Part shown: one piece after another, positions 25,356 through 35,118 of the stretch
Layout of the letters: each line of letters opens with the position of its first letter
Numbering within the stretch: position 1 is the stretch's first letter
Source of the DNA: Leisingera caerulea DSM 24564
GTDB taxonomy: Bacteria > Pseudomonadota > Alphaproteobacteria > Rhodobacterales > Rhodobacteraceae
DNA: 64,000 nucleotides
Direction: 5' to 3'
NCBI RefSeq assembly: GCF_000473325.1
Contig: NZ_KI421513.1
Location: forward strand, 735,217-799,216
The notes under the pieces: model-generated
Seen by the model: the letters and a program-made list of their open reading frames with translations, nothing else
What the model was told of the DNA's origin: nothing
Database searches by the model: none
Made by a program: the position numbers and the translations under genes

Positions 25356-26148
25356 CCGGCAGGCCCCAGTGGTAGCCGCCCAGCGCCCCGGACTTGCGCA
25401 GGGCACGGTGGCAGGGGATCAGCCAGCTGACCGGGTTGCGCCCCACTGCGGTGCCGACAGCCCGAACCGCGCGCGGAGAGCCGATCGCCTGGGCCAGTTC
25501 GGAATAGGTGGTGACATGGCCCGAGGGGACGCGCAACAGCGCCTCCCAAACCTTGATCTGCAACGGCGCGCCGATCATGTGCAGCGCGGTCTCACCCTTC
25601 TGGGCAAAGGCCGCCTCTGCCAGCGGTCGCAGGGCCGCTGGGTCCTCGACGAATTCCGCCTGCGGCCAGCGGGCGCGCATGTCGGCCATGGCGGGCTCCG
25701 CCCCGGTTTCGGCGGCAAAGGCCAGCCCGCAGATACCCTTTTCGGTGCCCATTACCAGGGCCAGGCCAAAGGGGCTGTCGAACCATCCCCAGAAGATCCG
25801 CAGGCCGTCACCTTTGCGGGCATATTCGCCAGGGCTCATCGCCTCCCAGCGCAGGAAAAGGTCGTGCAGCCGCCCGGATCCCGACAGCCCCACCGCGTGC
25901 GAAGCCTGCAGTGTGGTGAACCGGTCGCGCAGCAGCGCCTTGGCGTGGCCCAGCCGCAGATACTGCTGGTATCGCTTGGGCGACACGCCTACCCAGGCCG
26001 AGAACAGCCGCTGGAAATGCGCCGGGCTCATGTCCATGCGGGCGGCCAGCTGTTCCAGCGTCAGATCCTCGCCGCCATCGTCGATCAACTCAATCGCCCG
26101 CCGCATGACGCCGTAGTGATACGTGCTTTCCCGTGCTTCGATATTCAT
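25279..26148 (-). CDS. Ada-like protein: AraC DNA-binding domain fused to O6-alkylguanine-DNA alkyltransferase
   Basis: A 289-aa fusion. Residues ~10-105 form an AraC/XylS helix-turn-helix region (DMSPAHFQRLFSAWVGVSPKRYQQ). The C-terminal half is a methylguanine-DNA methyltransferase with the acceptor cysteine in I-P-C-H-R. The N-terminal zinc-binding methylphosphotriester domain of E. coli Ada is absent, so the usual signal-sensing cysteine is missing. ATG 26148 is chosen as the start of homology; the frame extends 18 codons upstream. It repairs O6-methylguanine and may regulate genes by an unclear signal. Confidence 0.88.
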   Translation of the reverse strand: MNIEARESTYHYGVMRRAIELIDDGGEDLTLEQLAARMDMSPAHFQRLFSAWVGVSPKRYQQYLRLGHAKALLRDRFTTLQASHAVGLSGSGRLHDLFLRWEAMSPGEYARKGDGLRIFWGWFDSPFGLALVMGTEKGICGLAFAAETGAEPAMADMRARWPQAEFVEDPAALRPLAEAAFAQKGETALHMIGAPLQIKVWEALLRVPSGHVTTYSELAQAIGSPRAVRAVGTAVGRNPVSWLIPCHRALRKSGALGGYHWGLPVKRAMLAYEAARDEESPAQEVRAAG

Positions 26149-26351
26149 CGCTGTGTCCTTCGGCTGTCTTGCAAGCCAAGTTACCCCGCGCAGGCCCGCC
26201 ATTCGACCCGGAACATGCGAAATATGACGTTCGGCGCAACGGCTTTGCGCAGGCAGGCAGGCCGGAGCGCCACCGTGAAACGCCCGGCAACCGGGTTGCG
26301 GGGTGCAAAATAAATTGCGCTTTAAGGTCTGACCTGTACATATGGCGCGCG

Positions 26352-26996
26352 ATGGCCAAGCAACTCGATTATCATACCCTCCGCGAGATCTTCACGCGGT
26401 TCCAGGCAGCTGAACCGGAACCCAAGGGCGAGCTGGAGCATGTCAACGCCTACACGCTGGTGGTGGCGGTGGCGCTTTCTGCGCAGGCAACCGATGCCGG
26501 CGTGAACAAGGCAACCCAAGAGCTGTTCAAGATCGCGGACACCCCGCAGAAAATGCTGGATCTGGGCGAGGAGCGCCTGATCGAGCATATCAAAACCATC
26601 GGCCTTTACCGCAACAAGGCCAAGAACGTGATCAAGCTGTCCCGGATCCTGGTCGAAGACTACGGCGGCGAGGTGCCCAACTCCCGCGCCGCGCTGCAGT
26701 CGCTGCCCGGCGTCGGCCGCAAGACCGCTAATGTCGTTCTGAATATGTGGTGGCATTACCCGGCCCAGGCAGTCGATACTCATATCTTTCGGGTCGGCAA
26801 CCGCTCCGGCATCTGCCCGGGCAAAGATGTCGATGCCGTGGAACGCGCCATCGAGGACAATATCCCCGTGGACTTCCAGCAGCACGCCCATCATTGGCTG
26901 ATCCTGCACGGCCGCTACCACTGCAAGGCGCGCAAGCCGATGTGCGGAAGCTGCCTCATCCGCGACCTCTGCATGTATGAGGACAAGAACCTTTGA
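26352..26996 (+). CDS. nth: Endonuclease III
   Basis: A 214-aa bifunctional DNA glycosylase/AP lyase for oxidised pyrimidines. It shows the helix-hairpin-helix LPGVGRKTANVVLN with the catalytic lysine, the catalytic aspartate in VDTHIFRV, and the C-terminal 4Fe-4S motif C-x6-C-x2-C-x5-C (CKARKPMCGSCLIRDLC). The frame is open far upstream, but ATG 26352 gives the standard length. It is divergent from the Ada-like repair gene. Confidence 0.95.
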   Translation: MAKQLDYHTLREIFTRFQAAEPEPKGELEHVNAYTLVVAVALSAQATDAGVNKATQELFKIADTPQKMLDLGEERLIEHIKTIGLYRNKAKNVIKLSRILVEDYGGEVPNSRAALQSLPGVGRKTANVVLNMWWHYPAQAVDTHIFRVGNRSGICPGKDVDAVERAIEDNIPVDFQQHAHHWLILHGRYHCKARKPMCGSCLIRDLCMYEDKNL

Positions 26997-27117
26997 GGCG
27001 CAGCCTCTCAGCCATTCCCCGGCCGGGCCGGCACCTGATTGATCCCGGCCATAGCGATTATCGAAACAGACACGCCGGCCCCGGACCCGGCACAAACATC
27101 CCCGAGGAGGGCAGTTC

Positions 27118-28110
27118 ATGACCAAAACCTATCATCTCGTCGGTATCGGCAACGCTGTCGTCGACGTGATTGCGCAGTGCGAGGACAGCTTCCTGGCCGA
27201 GCAGGGCATCGAAAAAGGCATCATGCAGCTGATCGAACGCGACCGCTGCGAGGATCTTTATGCAGCGATGGGCAACCGGGTGCTGACCCCCGGCGGCTCG
27301 GTGGCCAACACCATCGCGGGCGCCGGCGCGCTGGGGCTGGACGCCGCATTTATTGGCCGGGTCCGCGACGATGCGCTTGGGAAGTTCTACGCAGATGCGA
27401 TGAACAACGAGGGCGTGGACTTCGTGAACCCGCCGGTCACCGATGGTGAGCTGCCGACTTCACGGTCGATGATCTTTGTCTCGCCCGACGGGGAGCGGTC
27501 GATGAACACTTACCTGGGTATTTCCTCAGAAGTGAGTTCGGCAGACGTGCCGCAGGACGTGGCCGGCAACGCGCAGATCATGTTCCTCGAGGGCTACCTG
27601 TTCGACAAGGACAAGGGCAAGACCGCCTTTCTGGAGGCCGCCCGCGACTGCCGCGAGGGCGGCGGCAAGGTTGGCATCTCGATTTCCGACCCGTTCTGCG
27701 TCGAACGCCACCGGGCCGACTTCCTCAACCTCATCGGCAACGAGCTGGATTTCGTAATCGGCAACCAGGACGAAATCTGCGCCCTGTTCGAAAACAGCGA
27801 CCTGGAAGACGCAATGGCCAAAACCGCGGCGATCTGCCCGCTGGTGGTCTGCACCCGCTCCGGCGACGGGGTCACGGTGCTGAACGAAGGTGTGCGCATC
27901 GACGTGCCGGTCGAGACGATTGTGCCAGTGGATGCCACCGGCGCAGGCGACCAGTTTGCCGCCGGGTTCCTGTTCGGCATGGCCACCGGCCGGAGCATGG
28001 AAATCTGCGCCCGGATGGGCTGCATCTGCGCGGGCGAGGTGATCCGCCACATCGGCCCGCGCCCGGAAACCCACGTGCTGCACCTGCTGGAAGAGGCCGG
28101 TCTGGTCTAA
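27118..28110 (+). CDS. PfkB-family carbohydrate/adenosine kinase
   Basis: A 330-aa ribokinase-fold enzyme. It has the N-terminal substrate region GIGNAVVDVIA, the glycine-rich TPGGSVANTIAGAGALG and the PfkB signature VDATGAGDQFAAGFLFG with the catalytic aspartate. Members of this branch in alphaproteobacteria are usually called adenosine kinases, converting adenosine to AMP; sugar kinases cannot be excluded. GAGGAGG precedes the ATG. A composite repeat starts two bases after the stop codon. Confidence 0.87.
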   Translation: MTKTYHLVGIGNAVVDVIAQCEDSFLAEQGIEKGIMQLIERDRCEDLYAAMGNRVLTPGGSVANTIAGAGALGLDAAFIGRVRDDALGKFYADAMNNEGVDFVNPPVTDGELPTSRSMIFVSPDGERSMNTYLGISSEVSSADVPQDVAGNAQIMFLEGYLFDKDKGKTAFLEAARDCREGGGKVGISISDPFCVERHRADFLNLIGNELDFVIGNQDEICALFENSDLEDAMAKTAAICPLVVCTRSGDGVTVLNEGVRIDVPVETIVPVDATGAGDQFAAGFLFGMATGRSMEICARMGCICAGEVIRHIGPRPETHVLHLLEEAGLV

Positions 28111-28112
28111 GG

Positions 28113-28209
28113 GCGGCGCGGCACTCCCGCCCGTCGAAACCGCACCTGACGGTGCAATTCCTCCCGTTGGGCGTGGCGCGGAGCGGCAAAGCCGCTCCGC
28201 GCCACGCCC
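28113..28209 (-). repeat. Composite palindromic repeat, copy 4 (reverse orientation)
   Basis: The hairpin is a perfect 19-bp stem (28169-28187 paired with 28191-28209, loop AAA). On the minus strand it is followed by GCCCAACGGGAGG and, further on, CGACGGGCGGGAGTGCC. The GGGCGGGAG end abuts the stop codon of the PfkB kinase gene. No T-run follows on either strand, so it is not a standard terminator. Confidence 0.75.
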
Positions 28210-28260
28210 CGCCCTCCGTCCGTAGGACACAAGGGCGCCAGCCCGCGCAGCTTCGCCGGT

Positions 28261-28767
28261 TCAGCCGGAATGCTTTGTTTCAGACCGATCAGCTGCTGCC
28301 TGGGCCTTGCTCAAAAGCCCGGTCAACGCTTCCACCTCCGCAGCGCTCAGCCCTGCCAGAAGCCGTTTCTGGGTCTGCACATGTGCTGTCACCGCCCGGT
28401 CGATCAGCGCAAACCCCTCCTCCGTCAAGCCGACCAGGAAACTGCGGCTGTCCTCCGGGTTCACGTCCCGCTTGACCAGCCCGTCCGCCTCCAGCCGGTC
28501 GATCCGGTTGGTCATGGTGCCGGAAGCCACCATCGTCGCCTTCAGCAGTTCACCCGGCGACAGCGTGTAGGGCGCACCCGACCGGCGCAATGTGGCCAGC
28601 ACATCGAACTTGGCCGCATTCAGCCCGAATTCGGCAAAAGTCTTATGCATCTCGCGCTGGTAAGCCAGGTACAGCCGCGCCACCCGGCCGATAACGCCCA
28701 TGGCCGTGACGTCCAGGTCCGGCCGCTCTTGCCCCCATTGCTGGGTGATAAAATCCACATGATCCAT
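28261..28767 (-). CDS. MarR-family transcriptional regulator
   Basis: A 168-aa winged-helix MarR protein with the DNA-recognition segment LSPGELLKATMVASGTMTNRIDRLEADGLVKR and the wing PEDSRSFLVGLT. It is divergent from an EamA transporter gene; two palindromic boxes lie in the shared 76-base promoter region, so it most likely represses the transporter and itself. The ligand is not predictable from the sequence. Confidence 0.92.
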   Translation of the reverse strand: MDHVDFITQQWGQERPDLDVTAMGVIGRVARLYLAYQREMHKTFAEFGLNAAKFDVLATLRRSGAPYTLSPGELLKATMVASGTMTNRIDRLEADGLVKRDVNPEDSRSFLVGLTEEGFALIDRAVTAHVQTQKRLLAGLSAAEVEALTGLLSKAQAAADRSETKHSG

Positions 28768-28789
28768 GGCTACCGGTTTAAGCCTTTAC

Positions 28790-28831
28790 ATCTTGACGTC
28801 AAGATAAAAACCATTATCTCGACATCAAGAT
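28790..28831. promoter_or_regulatory. Twin MarR operator palindromes
   Basis: ATCTTGACGTCAAGAT (28790-28805) is a perfect 16-bp palindrome; ATCTCGACATCAAGAT (28816-28831) is a close second copy. They are 26 bp apart, between the divergent marR-type and EamA genes. The second box ends 12 bases before the EamA start. Confidence 0.8.
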
Positions 28832-28843
28832 AAGGAGAGACAC

Positions 28844-29719
28844 ATGCCCATCCGCACCCTTCTGCTGACGGCGCTGGCCCCTGCCATCTGGGGCAGCAGC
28901 TATATCGTGACGACGTCCCTGCTGCCTGGCCATTCGCCGCTTGTGGTGGCCCTGCTGCGGGCGCTGCCTGCCGGGTTGCTGCTGCTGGTGCTGGTGCGCC
29001 AGCTGCCGCCGCTGAATTGGCTGCCGCGCCTTATGGTGCTGGGCGCGCTGAACTTCTCGCTGTTCTGGGTGCTGCTGTTCGTCTCCGCCTACCGCCTGCC
29101 GGGCGGAGTCGCCGCCACCCTGGGTGCGGTGCAGCCCCTGATCGTGGTGTTTCTGTCGGCCCTGTTACTGAAAACGCAGATCCGCGCCGCCGCCGTCGCT
29201 GCTTCTGTGCTCAGCATTGCGGGCGTGGCCCTGCTGGTTCTGACGCCTGCCGCCAAGCTTGATACGCTGGGCGTGCTGGCGGGTCTGGGCGGAGCGGCGT
29301 CGATGGCGGCAGGCGTGGTTCTGACGCGAAAATGGCAGCCGCCGGTGCCGCCGCTCACCTTCACCGCTTGGCAGCTCACCGCGGGCGGTTTGCTGCTGGT
29401 CCCCATTGCGCTTTGGACGGTGCCGGAGCTGCCTGTCTTCACCGCCGCCAATATCGCAGGGCTCGCCTATATGAGTCTGATCGGCGGGGCGCTGACCTAT
29501 ATCCTGTGGTTCCGGGGTCTCGCCCGGATCGAACCCTCGCAGGTTTCGCTGCTGGGCGTGCTGAGCCCGCTGTCGGCAGTGATCCTGGGCTGGCTGCTGC
29601 TGGGAGAGACGCTGACGCCCAACCAGATGCTGGGCGCGCTGCTGGCCCTGTTCAGCCTGTGGCTCGGCCAAGCCCGGCTGCAGCGGCGCGCGAATCGCGC
29701 CACAGCGCCGGCAGAGTAA
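28844..29719 (+). CDS. EamA-family transporter (probable exporter)
   Basis: A 291-aa protein with ten hydrophobic segments in two EamA repeats, of the RhaT/EamA transporter group. AAGGAGAG lies seven bases before the ATG. It is divergent from a MarR regulator and carries its probable operators in the leader, so it is likely induced by the compound it exports. It ends six bases from a convergent gene. Confidence 0.88.
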   Translation: MPIRTLLLTALAPAIWGSSYIVTTSLLPGHSPLVVALLRALPAGLLLLVLVRQLPPLNWLPRLMVLGALNFSLFWVLLFVSAYRLPGGVAATLGAVQPLIVVFLSALLLKTQIRAAAVAASVLSIAGVALLVLTPAAKLDTLGVLAGLGGAASMAAGVVLTRKWQPPVPPLTFTAWQLTAGGLLLVPIALWTVPELPVFTAANIAGLAYMSLIGGALTYILWFRGLARIEPSQVSLLGVLSPLSAVILGWLLLGETLTPNQMLGALLALFSLWLGQARLQRRANRATAPAE

Positions 29720-29725
29720 CTCCCG

Positions 29726-30325
29726 TCACCGCGGCATCGCAGGCTCACAGGCCCCGCCGCGGTGGCACTCCAGCACCTGCCGCCGGACCTCAGGCGTATC
29801 GCCAAATGCGAAACCGCCGCAAGCACCCGCCCGGATCACCAGTTCCTGCCCGCGCTGTTCGGCGAAGAACACATAATCCGCACCGGACTTCATCCCGCCG
29901 CACCAGGGGCCAAGGCATTCCACCTCCAGCATCGCCGGCACATTGACCCGCCCTGAGAAATACTTGCCCTCCAGCATCTTGCCCGAAATCTGTGCCGGGA
30001 TCCTGGTCAGCGGCGGGGTCTCATTGGGATTGTCCGAATGCGATTGCGGCAGCAGGCTTTCGTCGAACCGCAGTTCGCCCGCGATGACATTATAGGCGCT
30101 CTCTGATGCAGCAGCTTGCAAATAGGCGTCCGCAGGCCCCCAAGGCAGGCAGCTGAGGGCCGCGGCGGGAGTTACAGACATTACCGGCAACAAGGCTGCG
30201 GCGAATACGCCTAGGGCAGCGCCTGACCTTAGGAAGGTGCAATGCGCCTTCCCATTGTGAAGGTCAGGCGCTGCCCGGCCTGCCGGCCGGGCGAAACATC
30301 CGTACAAGAACCGCGGGAAATGCAT
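29726..30325 (-). CDS. Secreted hypothetical protein, start uncertain
   Basis: A protein of up to 199 aa from the ATG at 30325, one base after the rppH stop. A hydrophobic stretch GAALGVFAAALLPVMSVTPAAALS looks like a signal peptide with cleavage after ALA-type residues; the mature part (~145 aa) has four to six cysteines (CLPWGP, VECLGPWCGG, GACGG, ECHRGGAC), suggesting disulfides in the periplasm. No family was recognised. A large palindromic element (30214-30292) lies inside the first 37 codons, so either it is translated or the true start is a weak codon further in. Confidence 0.55.
   Translation of the reverse strand: MHFPRFLYGCFARPAGRAAPDLHNGKAHCTFLRSGAALGVFAAALLPVMSVTPAAALSCLPWGPADAYLQAAASESAYNVIAGELRFDESLLPQSHSDNPNETPPLTRIPAQISGKMLEGKYFSGRVNVPAMLEVECLGPWCGGMKSGADYVFFAEQRGQELVIRAGACGGFAFGDTPEVRRQVLECHRGGACEPAMPR
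30214..30292. repeat. Nested palindromic element at the 5' end of a secreted-protein gene
   Basis: A perfect 17-bp outer stem (30214-30230 with 30260-30276) encloses a smaller hairpin GGAAGGTGC/GCGCCTTCC (30232-30252) and is flanked by a second stem GCCCGGCC/GGCCGGGC (30273-30292, loop TGCC). Such nesting is far beyond chance and resembles a mobile palindromic element or a structured RNA. Confidence 0.65.
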
Positions 30326-30326
30326 C

Positions 30327-30809
30327 TCACAAAAACTCCTGGAACTCTTCCACCACCCGCGCATAGACCTCACGCTTGAAGGGCACGATCTTCTCCACCA
30401 GGCTATCGACCGGCTGCCAGCACCAGGCAGAGAATTCCGGGTGGTCGGTTTCGATGTTCACTTGCTCATCCGTTCCCAGGAACCGCATCAGATACCACTT
30501 CTGCTCCTGCCCGCGGTATTTGCCGCCCCAGAAACCGGGCACCACGTCATGCGGCAGGTCATAAGGCAGCCAGCCATCGCTCTCTGCGATGATCTCCACC
30601 AGCTCCGGCCCCACGCCGGTTTCTTCCTCCAGCTCGCGCAGGGCCGCGATCCGCGGGTCCTCGCCCTTGTCGATCCCGCCCTGCGGCATTTGCCAGGCGT
30701 CCTTGTACCGGTCCTTGCGCTGCCCAACGAACACCGCGCCCTCTGCGTTGATCAGCATCACGCCTACGTTGGGGCGATAGGGCAGCTTGGCAATCTCTTC
30801 CGGCGTCAT
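30327..30809 (-). CDS. rppH: RNA pyrophosphohydrolase
   Basis: A 160-aa Nudix hydrolase that removes pyrophosphate from the 5' end of transcripts to start their decay. The Nudix box is complete ([20 protein letters not shown] followed by TG), and the N-terminal [11 protein letters not shown] is typical of RppH. ATG 30809 gives the standard length; the frame extends 20 codons upstream. The secreted-protein gene follows immediately. Confidence 0.94.
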   Translation of the reverse strand: MTPEEIAKLPYRPNVGVMLINAEGAVFVGQRKDRYKDAWQMPQGGIDKGEDPRIAALRELEEETGVGPELVEIIAESDGWLPYDLPHDVVPGFWGGKYRGQEQKWYLMRFLGTDEQVNIETDHPEFSAWCWQPVDSLVEKIVPFKREVYARVVEEFQEFL

Positions 30810-30948
30810 CCGGCTCTCCTCGAAATGCGTTTCCCTGAACCTTAGACCGCTTGCCGCCGGGGCACGCAAGAGGGTGACGCGGCGTTTACACGTGACAAGC
30901 CGGCCTTCGCGGGGCGATCCTAGCGGTAACTGCCAGGGAGAGTTTTAG

Positions 30949-32976
<2,028 letters not shown>

Positions 32977-33010
32977 CCTGCGGCCAAACGCCGCGGACTT
33001 CTACTCCCTG

Positions 33011-33047
33011 CGCGCCCGTCCGGAACACCGCCGGACGGGCGCGCGTT
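33011..33047 (+). terminator. Terminator after the flavin oxidoreductase gene
   Basis: A perfect 13-bp stem (CGCGCCCGTCCGG 33011-33023 with CCGGACGGGCGCG 33031-33043) is followed by CGTTTGTTCTG, a modest U-rich tail. Confidence 0.7.
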
Positions 33048-33107
33048 TGTTCTGTAGCACCGCCCCACCGGGCGGTATGGCATTTCAGAACAGGAAAGGA
33101 GCCCGTT

Positions 33108-33668
33108 ATGCCCAAAATCGCAGATGCAAAGATCCTGATCATTGCCACCCATGGGTTTGAGCAGTCGGAACTGGAATTTCCGCGCGACCAGCTGCGAGTG
33201 AAGGGCGCTGAGGTCCATGTCGCCACCCTCGACGGCAAGCCTGCCAAGGGCTGGGAAGGCAGCGACTGGGGCCGCGAGGCCGAGGCCGATCTGAAAATCG
33301 CTGATGCCAAGGCGGATGGATACGACGCGCTGGTGATCCCCGGCGGCCAAATCAATCCCGATCTGCTGCGGGTCGAGGACGATGTCATCAATCTGGTCAA
33401 GACCTTCCATGACAGCGGCAAGGTGATCGCCGCCGTGTGCCACGCGCCCTGGGTGCTGGCGGAGGCCGGCGTTGCCAAGGGCCGCAACATGACATCCTAT
33501 CACTCGATCAAGACCGACATCTCCAATGCCGGCGCCAACTGGAAAGACGCCGAAGTCGTTACGGATCAGGGCATCGTGACCAGCCGCCAGCCCGAGGACC
33601 TGAAGGCGTTTGTGTCGAAGATCGCGGAAGAGATTGAGGAAGGCACGCACCCGCGCGCCGCAGCCTGA
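33108..33668 (+). CDS. DJ-1/PfpI-family protein (type 1 glutamine amidotransferase-like)
   Basis: A 186-aa protein of the PfpI/DJ-1 superfamily. The nucleophile elbow A-A-V-C111-H112-A-P-W and the acidic partner in GFEQSE (E18) are intact, and NPD-L-L fits the PfpI branch. Such proteins act as deglycases, glyoxalases or proteases; which one applies is not clear. ATG 33108 has AAAGGAG just upstream. A GC-rich hairpin follows the stop codon. Confidence 0.9.
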   Translation: MPKIADAKILIIATHGFEQSELEFPRDQLRVKGAEVHVATLDGKPAKGWEGSDWGREAEADLKIADAKADGYDALVIPGGQINPDLLRVEDDVINLVKTFHDSGKVIAAVCHAPWVLAEAGVAKGRNMTSYHSIKTDISNAGANWKDAEVVTDQGIVTSRQPEDLKAFVSKIAEEIEEGTHPRAAA

Positions 33669-33677
33669 CCGTTTTCC

Positions 33678-33703
33678 GCCCCGCGCCCGCCGCGCGGGGC
33701 GCT
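33678..33703 (+). terminator. Possible terminator after the PfpI-like gene
   Basis: GCCCCGCG (33678-33685) pairs with CGCGGGGC (33693-33700) and is followed only by GCTTT, so termination may be weak. Confidence 0.45.
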
Positions 33704-33724
33704 TTCCCCGCCCAGCCTGTGTGC

Positions 33725-34069
33725 TCAGCCGTGAACGGCACGGCTGTCAGGAGGCACAGCTTCCCGCGTGGACATACCGTAATCCCGGATCACACCCGCC
33801 ACCCGCAGCCGGTAGTCCGCAAAGACCCCGGCCCGCCCCTTGGCCTGAGCGGCCCGGTGCTCCTCCAGGTTTCGCCAGCGCTGCACCGCAGCCTCGTCGC
33901 GCCAGAACGACAGCGACAGGAGTTTTTCCGGCGCGCTCAGGCTCTGGAACCGTTCCACCGACAGGAAACCGTCCACCTGCTCCAGTAAGGGCCGCAGCTC
34001 CGCGGCAATTTCCAGATAAGCCTCTCTCTGCCCGGCTGCGGTCTCCACCTCGAAAATCACGGCAATCAT
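33725..34069 (-). CDS. Antibiotic-biosynthesis-monooxygenase (ABM) domain protein
   Basis: A 114-aa ferredoxin-like alpha-beta-barrel protein of the ABM family, seen in small cofactor-free monooxygenases and heme-degrading IsdG-like proteins. It has the typical start MIAVIFEVE and the later LSFWRDEAAVQRWRNLEEH. GGGAGG sits five bases before ATG 34069; an upstream in-frame ATG at 34084 would overlap the NIPSNAP stop as ATGA. Both genes form one unit. Substrate unknown. Confidence 0.83.
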   Translation of the reverse strand: MIAVIFEVETAAGQREAYLEIAAELRPLLEQVDGFLSVERFQSLSAPEKLLSLSFWRDEAAVQRWRNLEEHRAAQAKGRAGVFADYRLRVAGVIRDYGMSTREAVPPDSRAVHG

Positions 34070-34080
34070 CTGCGCCTCCC

Positions 34081-34404
34081 TCACCCTGCCTGCCCATGCG
34101 GCGCTGAAGCCAGCTTCAGCCAGGTCCGGTCCTCGCGCAGCAAAAACCGTTCGCGCTGCGCAAACTCATAATTCTCGCGCCCCAGCGGATCCCGCGCCAG
34201 CCGCGCCCGGTAGGCCTCATACTCCGCCAGGCTCCCCACGTTGTAGATCCCGTAGGCCAGCGTCGAGGAGCCCTCATGCGGCGCGTAATACCCCACCAGG
34301 TCGGCCCCGCAGCGCGGGATCGCCTGACCCCAATTGCGGGCGTATTCCTCAAACTGCGCTTTTTTGGCGGGGTCGATGTGATAGCGGATGATGCAGGTCA
34401 GCAT
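34081..34404 (-). CDS. NIPSNAP-family protein
   Basis: A 107-aa dimeric alpha-beta-barrel protein of the NIPSNAP family (MLTCIIRYHIDPAKKAQFEEYARNW...). The biochemical role of bacterial members is unknown. It is the first gene of a pair with the ABM-domain protein, which has a related fold; the two may work on one compound. Confidence 0.85.
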   Translation of the reverse strand: MLTCIIRYHIDPAKKAQFEEYARNWGQAIPRCGADLVGYYAPHEGSSTLAYGIYNVGSLAEYEAYRARLARDPLGRENYEFAQRERFLLREDRTWLKLASAPHGQAG

Positions 34405-34480
34405 GACGTGTCCTTTGATTACTCAGGGACACCTCCCTACCCCGCCCCATCAGCCGGATGCTTCGGCGCAGACCGAACCG

Positions 34481-34921
34481 TCACTCCACCGTGATGGTGA
34501 TCTGATCCGAAATGATCGGAGTCGAATGCGGCACGTGGCCTGCGTCGCCCAGCACCAGCTGCAGCGTGTGGCGGCCCGGGGACAGTTCCAGCGTCACCTC
34601 GGTCTGTCCGCCGCCGAAATGCAGGTGGTTGTCATCCGACGGCAGGCCAAAGGCCAGCTCGTCCGCGCCATCTTCACCCTGGCCCAGCGGCGGGCGGTCG
34701 ATCAGCAAGTGATGATGGCCGGTGTTCTCCTTCGCAATCCCGGATGGCGCCACTCCCATCCCCGACAAGCCAAAGACCAGCGTCACCGGCGACGTGACCG
34801 TGTCCCCGTCCTGGATATTTGCAAAATAGACCTTGGCCTCCGGGTTCGAGGCCGTCTCGCCGCCAGCCCAGAGCGGGGCCGCCAGGCAGGCAGACAAGGC
34901 AGCCGCAATCAGCAGTTTCAT
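34481..34921 (-). CDS. DUF4399 periplasmic protein
   Basis: A 146-aa protein with a signal peptide (MKLLIAAALSACLAAPLWAGG) and a DUF4399 domain: VYFANIQDGDTVTSPVTLVFGLSGMGV, then a histidine-rich HHHLLID and NHLHFGGGQTEV, ending in a beta-rich LSPGRHTLQLVLGD. The histidines may bind a metal ion, but the function of the family is not known. ATG 34921 has GGAGG upstream; the frame extends 41 codons further without support. Confidence 0.82.
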   Translation of the reverse strand: MKLLIAAALSACLAAPLWAGGETASNPEAKVYFANIQDGDTVTSPVTLVFGLSGMGVAPSGIAKENTGHHHLLIDRPPLGQGEDGADELAFGLPSDDNHLHFGGGQTEVTLELSPGRHTLQLVLGDAGHVPHSTPIISDQITITVE

Positions 34922-35118
34922 ATCCGGTCCTCCAGAAATTGTCTCAACCAACAAGACAAAGCTAGCGGCAGGCCCGGGCCTGGCAATCCCGCCGCCCATG
35001 ACAAATGCACAAAATAGCGGCAGCCATTTGCGAAGCCGCCGCATCTTTCATCCTTCCGCTTGCCTGCTGCGCCTGCCAGTTGCAGTGTCGCCGCCGGGCA
35101 GCGCAGCGGGAGCGAGCC

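Noticed and set aside
28169..28209. The 19-bp hairpin as a rho-independent terminator
   Set aside because: There is no T-run on either side, and its flanks match the composite repeat family.
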